Part shown: positions 1-5,151 of the stretch, piece by piece
Position numbering within the stretch: the stretch's first letter is position 1
Layout: the number at the start of each line of letters is the position of its first letter
From: Sulfuritalea sp.
GTDB lineage: Bacteria > Pseudomonadota > Gammaproteobacteria > Burkholderiales > Rhodocyclaceae
Reading direction: 5' to 3'
Assembly: GCA_016716965.1 (NCBI GenBank)
Contig: JADJUP010000049.1
Coordinates: forward strand, 1-28,957
DNA: 28,957 bases
Program-made: the position numbers and the translations under genes
The notes under the pieces: model-generated
Told to the model about the DNA's origin: nothing
What the model saw: only the letters and a program-made list of their open reading frames with translations
Database searches by the model: none

Positions 1-120
1 AACTGGACTGCCGCTTCGAAGTTCAATCCAGGTGTGGAAGAGGGCGACCTCTTCATCGACGACAGCCCCTTCGACGCATGGAAGCACGCCTGCATCCACC
101 CACGGGATCTTTCCAGTTGA
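1..120 (+). CDS. C-terminal end of an unknown gene (partial)
   Basis: The frame starting at base 1 is open to a TGA at 118-120 and gives 39 residues ending in HPRDLSS. The gene begins outside the window. The stretch is acidic in the middle (GVEEGDLFIDD) and has a plain, balanced composition, unlike the Ser/Thr/Arg-rich shadow frames around it. I do not recognise the family and no motif decides a function. It runs toward the minus-strand gene at 231-491; the 110 bases between the two stops hold no gene that I can support. Confidence 0.45.
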   Translation, partial: NWTAASKFNPGVEEGDLFIDDSPFDAWKHACIHPRDLSS

Positions 121-230
121 AATACCAGAAGCAGCTTCCTCCTCCGGATATGCGGTTCCTCTACTGCCTCCTGAGGGCGATTCTGGGGCTGTAGCACTTT
201 CTGTGGGGTCTCCTGGGCGGCGACAGGAAC

Positions 231-491
231 CTACTGGGCCAGAGTAGCCTGCCCGAGGGCGATGAGTTGCCGGTGCCGCTTGCAGATGCCTGATTGGTCG
301 GCTCGCTTGTTACAGCGCAGGAGGTTTCCATGGATGTAGACGCCAGGACAGAACTTGATCTCGGCAGCGGTCTTCACGCTGGGGGCGTCACGCTCCGTCA
401 CCCAACGAGCCACGAGGATGTCGCAGCAGTCGAGGCAGTTCATGTGGGCGGCGGGGACCTCGTTCTCAAGACACTCGGGGCATGTGTGCAT
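231..491 (-). CDS. Small Cys/His-rich putative zinc-binding protein
   Basis: This is an 86-residue minus-strand protein in a window where nearly everything else reads plus. An N-terminal CPEC pair (about residues 4-7) and CLDCC (about 19-23) could form one metal knuckle. A second group, FCPG (about 47-50), a Cys near 60, and CKRH (about 70-73), looks like another. An in-frame stop lies just upstream of the ATG, so the start is fixed at 491. No strong Shine-Dalgarno is visible. Third codon positions are GC-rich on the minus strand, which supports this strand over the overlapping plus frames. It diverges from the methyltransferase at 542. Small Cys-rich proteins of this kind are common in phages, but I cannot assign a role. 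Confidence 0.6.
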   Translation of the reverse strand: MHTCPECLENEVPAAHMNCLDCCDILVARWVTERDAPSVKTAAEIKFCPGVYIHGNLLRCNKRADQSGICKRHRQLIALGQATLAQ

Positions 492-541
492 TGCCTGAAT
501 CTACCAGAGATGGCAGAATGAGGAAAGAAGGGAACTGAAAA

Positions 542-1483
542 CTGGCCGCGTACTACAACGAAATCGATCCGTTTTCCGCCCAGTGGCTCCGCGAACTCAT
601 CAAATCCGGTCTCATCGCCCCCGGCGACGTAGACGAAAGGGATATTCGAGATGTCACTCCCGCTGAGGTTCGAGGATATACCCAGTGCCACTTCTTCGCT
701 GGAATTGGCGTCTGGTCCTACGCCCTTCGCCGAGCAGGATGGCCAGACGATGAGTCAGTCTGGACAGGCTCGTGCCCATGCCAGCCTTTCTCCACGGCAG
801 GCAAAAGAAGCGGGACTTCTGACGAGCGGCACCTATGGCCGTCGTTCTTCCATCTCATCGAGAACGGTGGCCCTCCGGTTGTCTTTGGAGAGCAGGTTGC
901 AAGCAAGGACGGCCTCGCTTGGCTCGACCTTGTTCAAACTGACCTGGAAGGAGCGGGTTACTCCGTCTGGCCGTTCGATACCTGCGCTGCGGGCTTCGGT
1001 GCCCCGCACATCCGCCAAAGGTTGTACTTCGTGGCCGACTCCGCAGGTGTTCGATTCAGTGGGGGAGGGGCAACCGAGACCGCTTCGCTACAAGGGGAAT
1101 GCCCCGAGCGAGCAAGGGAACACGAGGGACCCGGATTCTCCGGGGAGTTACAGGGGCGACCTGAAGGACTACGCAGGATTGGTGTCGCCCAGGGCGACAC
1201 CAACAACGAGGGACCACAAGGACGGCGGCTTTCAGCCGAACGTGCCAGAGAACTCCTTGTTGGGCAGGCAGGTGTGGCAGGCTTCTGGGGAGACGCAGAC
1301 TGGCTCTGGTGTCGTGACCAGAAGTACCGCCCGGTTGAACCCGGCACATTCCCGCTGGCTCATGAGTCTCCCGCCCCAGTGGGACGATTGCGCGGTTATG
1401 GCAATGCAATCGTTGCCGAGCAGGCGGCGGAGTTCATCGCGGCGTACAGATCCAGTCTGACAGAACTGAATCGTTTAGACTAG
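542..1483 (+). CDS. DNA (cytosine-5) methyltransferase, phage type, probable CTG start
   Basis: The 313-residue protein would methylate cytosine in DNA using S-adenosylmethionine, probably protecting phage DNA from host restriction. C5-methylase motifs appear in order. Motif I is FAGIG (about 52-56). Motif IV is PCQPFS with catalytic Cys80. The motif VI position reads GEQV (116-119) instead of the usual ENV. Motif VIII is QRLYFVA (159-165) and the motif X region is GYGNAIV (about 285-291). The stretch between motifs VIII and X is low in recognisable structure. A TGA at 536-538 closes the frame upstream, and no ATG, GTG or TTG occurs in frame before motif I. The start is therefore CTG at 542, with GAAGGGA about 8 nt upstream. 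The N-terminus (AAYYNEIDPF) is full length for this phage family. A second long frame overlaps most of the gene (651-1460). The target sequence is unknown. Confidence 0.88.
   Translation: MAAYYNEIDPFSAQWLRELIKSGLIAPGDVDERDIRDVTPAEVRGYTQCHFFAGIGVWSYALRRAGWPDDESVWTGSCPCQPFSTAGKRSGTSDERHLWPSFFHLIENGGPPVVFGEQVASKDGLAWLDLVQTDLEGAGYSVWPFDTCAAGFGAPHIRQRLYFVADSAGVRFSGGGATETASLQGECPERAREHEGPGFSGELQGRPEGLRRIGVAQGDTNNEGPQGRRLSAERARELLVGQAGVAGFWGDADWLWCRDQKYRPVEPGTFPLAHESPAPVGRLRGYGNAIVAEQAAEFIAAYRSSLTELNRLD
651..1460 (+). other. Alternative-frame ORF inside the methyltransferase gene
   Basis: An ATG-started frame of 269 codons runs over the methyltransferase one frame away. Its product is Ser/Arg-rich. 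It carries phrases I recognise from many database proteins found with this methylase family: LSPRQAKEAGLLTSGTYG, LGSTLFKLTWK with TPSGRSIPALRAS, WPTP, and LNPAHSRWLMSLPPQWDDC near the end. The last resembles the LNPxxxxWLMGxP motif of genuine methylases. The frame may be a real overlapping gene, or only the alternative reading of a conserved nucleotide sequence that is often annotated as a protein. The methylase frame carries all catalytic motifs, so I rank this one as secondary. Confidence 0.3.
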
Positions 1484-1486
1484 AAT
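1457..1486 (+). promoter_or_regulatory. Possible sigma70-like promoter before the terminase block
   Basis: CTGACA (1457-1462) and TAGAAT (1481-1486) each match five of six consensus bases, with an 18-bp spacer. The ATG of the small gene at 1488 follows directly, so a transcript starting about 7 nt after the -10 box would miss that start but would carry the terminase start at 1615. The site lies at the 3' end of the methyltransferase gene. A match of this kind can arise by chance. Confidence 0.25.
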
Positions 1487-1487
1487 C

Positions 1488-1631
1488 ATGCCTGAGTTCA
1501 CAGTGATCGATGCGAAGGATGCGCCACTAGCCCCAGGGATGCGGCGAGTCGAGATGCCGGACGGGACGTATAGGGTCCTCATGCCGGGGGCGCAAGTAGA
1601 GAGGTGGGTGCCGGGTGGCGGTCAGGGCTAA
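1488..1631 (+). CDS. Small 47-aa protein upstream of terminase
   Basis: The product starts MPEFTVIDAKDAPLAPGMRR and ends in GGGQG. It begins 4 nt after the methyltransferase stop and overlaps the terminase GTG by 17 nt, which suggests translational coupling. Third positions are GC-rich and the composition is protein-like. No domain is recognised; the short VEMPDGTYRVLMPGA stretch suggests a small beta fold. No convincing Shine-Dalgarno precedes the ATG. Tiny unknown genes in front of the terminase are common in tailed phages, but a small terminase subunit would usually be larger, so I do not assign that role. Confidence 0.55.
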   Translation: MPEFTVIDAKDAPLAPGMRRVEMPDGTYRVLMPGAQVERWVPGGGQG

Positions 1632-2970
1632 GCCGGCTCTCCCCGAAGAGTTCGACGACTTGGAGTACCAGGAGTACCCGGAACTCCTCCCTCGCCAGAA
1701 CGAGGCATACGGGAAGCTCGTAACCGCCAAACCAGGGAGCTACACCATCCTTGGGTACGGAGGCGGAATGGGCGGGGGAAAACTCTACGACGTAGACGAA
1801 TTAATCCCAACGCCGAATGGATATACACGCAATGGGGATCTCCGGGCAGGTGACAAAGTTTTCGGAGAAGACGGACAGGTAATCAGTATCCTTGTCGCCC
1901 ACCCGGTGGTTACACCAGCGAAGGCGTACCGTCTTACTTTCGACGATGCAAGTACGGCGGTGGTCTCTTCGGATCATTTGTGGTTCACGACTACCACAGA
2001 CGAGCGAAAGAAAGCTGGCCGAAGGACTCCTGAATACCGGGCCTCCCGTCGTGCTAATCGTCCTTCCAGGGCTACCGGCAAAAAGTCCGAGGCATTTCGT
2101 GTGGCAATCTCTGAGAGTAATTCAGGGAGGGAGTACGAATATCTCCAGCCCCCTGCCGGTTCGGTTCGCACTACGCAGGAAATTGCAGACACACTCCTGA
2201 ACTCCCAGGGGTACTCGAACCACGCCATCGCGGTTGCGGGCGCACTCCAATTACCTATGGCAGAACTTCCCCTCGACCCCTATGTTCTCGGCGCATGGCT
2301 GGGAGACGGCCATTCCAACGGGGGTGGATTTACGGGTATAGATCCAGAGATATGGCAGCAGATTGAGTGTGCCGGATTTGAAGTCAGACATCGGGCAGAT
2401 TCAAAATCCCACCACATCGTCGGTCTCACTCCATTCCTTAGGGCGCTGAATCTCATTAAAAACAAGCACATCCCGACCGAGTACACTCGGGCAGGGAAGA
2501 ACCAGCGCCTCGCTTTGCTTCAGGGACTGATGGACACAGATGGTACGGTTTGTAGCTCTGGCTCAGTTGAGTTTACAAATACCAATAAACGCATCATCGA
2601 CGGTGTGTTCGACCTAATATGCGGACTCGGCTACAAAGCGCGGGTAATCGAGGGCAGGGCTACCCTGAACGGGAAGGACTGTGGTCCAAAATGGGATATT
2701 AAGTGGACGCCACCAGAGTACGTTTTCCGTCTCAGGAGGAAGGTAGAGAAACAAAAACTAGGAACCAGGGGGACGATCCGCAGTCGCTATATTGTTGCGG
2801 CAGATGAGATTGATCCCACTCCAATGCGGTGTATCACGGTAGACAACCCGACTGGCCTATATCTCGCCGGTCAGTCGATGCTCGTCACCCATAACTCGAT
2901 ATTCCTTTCAACAATCTGCAAATCAGTTTCTGTTATCTTACCCCGGAACTCGCATTCTCCTTTGCCGTGA
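1615..2970 (+). CDS. terL: Terminase large subunit, N-terminal part with in-frame intein
   Basis: This frame encodes the first 56 residues of the packaging ATPase, then a 371-residue intein, then the start of the C-extein. The N-extein ends in the Walker A run GGGMGGGK. Removing the intein would join that Lys to the Ser at 2896, giving the complete loop GGMGGGKS. The GTG start at 1615 has a purine-rich AGAGGTG about 10 nt upstream and overlaps the preceding small gene. After the junction only about eight C-extein codons read correctly (SIFLST and on), then the frame diverges and stops at 2970. The matching continuation is one frame over from about 2918 (NQFLLSYPGTR). As sequenced, the terminase therefore cannot be made without a +1 shift or a correction near 2914-2922. 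Confidence 0.9.
   Translation: MAVRAKPALPEEFDDLEYQEYPELLPRQNEAYGKLVTAKPGSYTILGYGGGMGGGKLYDVDELIPTPNGYTRNGDLRAGDKVFGEDGQVISILVAHPVVTPAKAYRLTFDDASTAVVSSDHLWFTTTTDERKKAGRRTPEYRASRRANRPSRATGKKSEAFRVAISESNSGREYEYLQPPAGSVRTTQEIADTLLNSQGYSNHAIAVAGALQLPMAELPLDPYVLGAWLGDGHSNGGGFTGIDPEIWQQIECAGFEVRHRADSKSHHIVGLTPFLRALNLIKNKHIPTEYTRAGKNQRLALLQGLMDTDGTVCSSGSVEFTNTNKRIIDGVFDLICGLGYKARVIEGRATLNGKDCGPKWDIKWTPPEYVFRLRRKVEKQKLGTRGTIRSRYIVAADEIDPTPMRCITVDNPTGLYLAGQSMLVTHNSIFLSTICKSVSVILPRNSHSPLP
1783..2895 (+). mobile_element. Class 3-type intein with LAGLIDADG homing endonuclease in terL
   Basis: The element is a 371-residue protein-splicing insertion that interrupts the Walker A motif between Lys and Ser. 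It starts with Leu rather than Cys, Ser or Ala. The Lys before it is needed to complete Walker A, so Leu must be intein residue 1. Residues that fit the class 3 W/C/T signature are Trp67 in DHLW (block B), Cys350 in RCITVDN (block F) and Thr369 in VTHN (block G). Asn371 is terminal and Ser is the +1 residue. The PTPNGYTRNGDLRAGDKVFGEDG stretch is block A-like. Two LAGLIDADG helices with their acidic residues intact are present (VLGAWLGDG and LLQGLMDTDG), so the endonuclease looks active. The segment is visibly less GC-rich than the flanking terminase, consistent with a mobile origin. Confidence 0.9.
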
Positions 2971-3394
2971 CACTCTCAAAGCACTGAAGGAGACGACACT
3001 CATCGACTTCATGTCGATGCTTCCGCGCCAGTTGGTCCTCAAGTACAACCAGTCGGAGAACTGGCTTCGGGTACGCCGCGAGACGTGGCCCAAGGGTGTG
3101 TACTCGCAGATCAACTTCCAGGGTGTCCACGACTACGAGGCAATCGGTTCAGCCGCATACCAGATCATCCTCCTCGACGAAGCGCACGAGATCCCCGACG
3201 CCGCCGCTCGCTTCCTCATGACCCGTCTTCGCTGGCAGTTGCCGAAGTCGGTGAAGAAGGCGCTCTCGACACAGTGCCGTTACGTAGAGCAGGGGAAGGT
3301 GGCTGGCTGGCATGCGGTGCCCGCGTCTTCGACGGAGAGTGCCCTCAGCACGGCCCTGATTGGGTGTCCAGTGAAATCCCGTACTACTTCGTAG
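2918..3394 (+). pseudogene. terL: Terminase large subunit, ATPase middle segment (frame-shifted)
   Basis: This frame continues the terminase after the intein. It reads NQFLLSYPGTRILLCRDTLK, then the Walker B box IILLDEAHEI around 3170-3200, then RFLMTRLRWQLPKSVKKAL. It has no start codon of its own before an internal ATG at 3011, so it is not an independent gene. Terminase-like sequence stops at about 3310 (GKVAGW); the remaining codons to the TAG at 3394 read as noise. The continuation lies one frame back from about 3313 (CGARVFDGECPQHGPDW). The two breaks compensate each other, which suggests sequencing indels in a functional gene more than decay. Confidence 0.8.
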
Positions 3395-4266
3395 CGACGG
3401 CAAACCCGTGGCCGGGGTGGTACACCGACTGGTTCTGGAAAAAACACCTCGGAGACGCGCTTGCCGCACTGGGCGAGGGTTCTGACGTGAGCCTTCACTT
3501 CGTCCAGTCCCTCATGCGCGATAACAAGCACCTGCCAAGGAACTACGAAGCCCTGAACACGGTCGGCCTGACTCACGAGGAGCGCCGCCGCTTCATCGAC
3601 GGCGAGTTCGGCGTCTTCACCGGCATGGTCTACGAAATGTTCGACCGACGTGTCCATGCGTGGAAGCAACCGGAGATCCCGATGTACAATCGCGTCATCG
3701 GCGGTCTCGACTTCGGCAATGAATCGAGCACTGGCCACTACACAACGGGAGTCGTCCTTTTGGTTACCCCGAGTGGGCGATTGATGATGGTCGATGAGTT
3801 CAAGCGCCGGGGGCCGAAGGTTTACGAGCAGCAGGGGCTTTGGATGCAGAAGATGCAGGAGAAATGGGGCAAGCCCATTGGAAAGAAGATTGAGTGGCGT
3901 GGTGACAAGGCGCAGGGTCTTGGTATCAAGATGATGGCTGACCTTGGGTTCAACATCACGAAGTCGAACAAGCCCGGCATGGACCGCATCGATGTCGGTA
4001 TCCGGCACTGTGCTGGCCTCCTGAATCATGAGCCAGGGTCTTATCCAGGGTTCTTCTATCTCCCCGAAGGCCACCCACAGGGGGGCTGTCCGCAGTTTGA
4101 GAAAGAGATGATGGAGTATCGTCGCGACCCAGAAACCCTCAAGGTTGTGAAGGAGTCAGACGATATGGTCGACGCTTTCAGGTACGCCTGCGAATTGATA
4201 CAGGGTATCAGTGGCGACCCGTCCAAACTGTTCAGGAACTCCCTCCCCAGCATGGAAACCGCATAA
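3085..4266 (+). pseudogene. terL: Terminase large subunit, nuclease segment (frame-shifted)
   Basis: The frame is open from 3085, but terminase-like sequence begins near 3310. It continues through YYFVATANPWPGWYTDWF, an ATPase coupling region, and a C-terminal RNase H-like nuclease. Candidate metal-binding acids are Asp in IGGLDFG, Asp/Glu in MMVDEFKRRG and the Asp pair in SDDMVDAFRYA. The segment ends in a TAA at 4264-4266. Together with 1615-1782 and 2896-3312, it makes a full-length large terminase that cuts and packages phage DNA through the portal. A CGA…ECPQHG cluster near the start of this part could bind metal, but it sits at the frame break and must be read with care. Confidence 0.82.
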
Positions 4267-4274
4267 TCGAGTAC

Positions 4275-4457
4275 GTGGAACAACTCTTTCGCTGTCACTA
4301 TTGCGGCACACGATACCACTGGGAGAAGTCAAACTCCTGGTCACTTAAGATGTCGTTCTGTTCTCAGGCCCATGAGCGTCAATTCAACGGGTTCGCTATC
4401 GAAGACATATTCGCAGTCAAGAGAAACGAACCCCAGCACCAACAGTGGAGGTTGTAG
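4275..4457 (+). CDS. Small zinc-finger-like protein
   Basis: This is a 60-residue protein starting at GTG 4275, eight bases after the terminase stop. CHYC (about residues 7-10) and FCSQAH (about 28-33) give a CxxC…CxxxH arrangement typical of a small treble-clef or ribbon zinc site. The rest is basic and aromatic. No clear Shine-Dalgarno is present, so translation may be coupled to the terminase. I cannot say what it binds. A DNA-binding or virion-assembly helper is possible, but this is inferred only from size and position. Confidence 0.6.
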   Translation: MEQLFRCHYCGTRYHWEKSNSWSLKMSFCSQAHERQFNGFAIEDIFAVKRNEPQHQQWRL

Positions 4458-4460
4458 GAG

Positions 4461-4685
4461 GTGGGTCAAGGCTGGGTGCGGAGGGGGGGAGCCTGGGCCG
4501 CTGGGCTGGTAGCCGCGACATGGGCCGCGAGACTCCCTCGGCATTCTCTGCAAGGGCACCGCGATACGGGGTTGCGGAAGTCAAACTGGCCGAAGATGGT
4601 CGGGCAGGATCACGGGTCGCAACGACGAGGAAACGAACTCCCAAGTTACCAATTGGTCGAATTAGTAGGAAAGTTGGGACAATGA
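4461..4685 (+). CDS. Weak 74-codon ORF between zinc proteins
   Basis: A GTG-started frame fills most of the space between the gene at 4275 and the ATG at 4682, with its TGA overlapping that ATG (ATGA). The first half (GWVRRGGAWAAGLVAATWAARL) looks like a shadow of G-rich DNA. The second half (NELPSYQLVELVGKLG) is more protein-like. Another frame through 4445-4680 is also open, so coding choice is unclear. I see no domain, tRNA or other RNA here. It may be a degraded gene or non-coding. Confidence 0.2.
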   Translation: MGQGWVRRGGAWAAGLVAATWAARLPRHSLQGHRDTGLRKSNWPKMVGQDHGSQRRGNELPSYQLVELVGKLGQ

Positions 4686-4849
4686 CGTGCGACTGCCAAA
4701 AGAAGGGCCGATGTTCGAGAGGATTGTGCGCCGAAGAGACGTGCGTTCCGGTGGAGGAAAGTTTGGCTGCGGGAAGCGCCAATTCGGTTCCTATCGAGAA
4801 GCAAAGAACATGCTGCGACGTGGATGGCAGCGAAGCCTTGGAAGACTAG
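4682..4849 (+). CDS. Small Cys-rich ORF overlapping the next gene
   Basis: ATG 4682 has a good Shine-Dalgarno (AGGAAAG, about 6 nt upstream). The first 20 or so residues carry five cysteines, MTCDCQKKGRCSRGLCAEETC. This style is seen in small phage proteins with a Cys-rich head. The second half overlaps, in another frame, the better-supported gene starting at 4711 and reads less convincingly. Either a short Cys-rich protein really overlaps its neighbour, or one base is wrong and its true stop is earlier. No function is assigned. Confidence 0.4.
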   Translation: MTCDCQKKGRCSRGLCAEETCVPVEESLAAGSANSVPIEKQRTCCDVDGSEALED

Positions 4850-5151
4850 CGCCATACTTCTGTGACGACTGCCACCACTGGCATATAGGGAACCCTGACG
4901 GAATCAAGAGGACGGCTAGCCCCCAGGGTGCCGGGGGGCCCTGCGCAGGGCCCAGGGGGTGGGCTGCGGGCTCCCCTGTTTCCCCTTTGTCCCCTTCGGC
5001 CTGCAGTCTGCGTCAACTACTCCATTTCCTCTGCGGTACACTTGACTGTAAGTGGATACCCCGTACGACCATTCCCGTCTCCCCAGCCCAACACAGCTTC
5101 AGTCGATGCTCAAGGTCCAGTTGGATGTTTACTCCAAGCGCGACCGCCTGA
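4711..5151 (+). CDS. Small zinc-ribbon phage protein
   Basis: The N-terminal 60 residues match a layout common in phages and actinobacterial prophages: FGCGKRQFGSYREAKNML, then LAPYFCDDCHHWHIGN. The conserved pattern is a single Cys-x-Lys, an EAK helix, and a CxxCxxWH ribbon. ATG 4711 has AAGAAGG about 5 nt upstream; a GTG in frame at 4687 is the alternative start. Members I know of end soon after the WH box. Here the frame stays open through a GC palindrome and overlaps the portal start by 100 nt. The tail after about residue 70 is probably not real, and a one-base error near 4916 would bring in a TAG. Role unknown. Confidence 0.55.
   Translation: MFERIVRRRDVRSGGGKFGCGKRQFGSYREAKNMLRRGWQRSLGRLAPYFCDDCHHWHIGNPDGIKRTASPQGAGGPCAGPRGWAAGSPVSPLSPSACSLRQLLHFLCGTLDCKWIPRTTIPVSPAQHSFSRCSRSSWMFTPSATA
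4918..4965 (+). terminator. Strong GC palindrome before the portal gene, possible terminator
   Basis: Positions 4936-4953 are a perfect 18-bp palindrome (GGGCCCTGC, then its complement). Outer arms AGCCC (4918-4922) and GGGCT (4961-4965) can extend the stem with mismatches. As RNA it would fold into a very stable hairpin with a minimal loop. A pyrimidine-rich run (CTCCCCTGTTTCCCCTTT) follows, but there is no clean U-tract. It separates the small zinc genes from the portal block. Termination, mRNA protection or a DNA-level cruciform are all possible. Confidence 0.45.
5037..5042 (+). promoter_or_regulatory. Possible -10 box before portal
   Basis: TACACT matches the box used in the module at 16956, but it is preceded by CGG instead of TGN, and no leader stem-loop follows. 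The portal GTG lies only 9 nt downstream, so a transcript from here would be nearly leaderless. Weak evidence. Confidence 0.2.

Noticed and set aside
4445..4681. A tRNA or structured RNA in the gap after the small zinc gene
   Set aside because: No T-loop consensus or cloverleaf could be built from the G-rich stretch.
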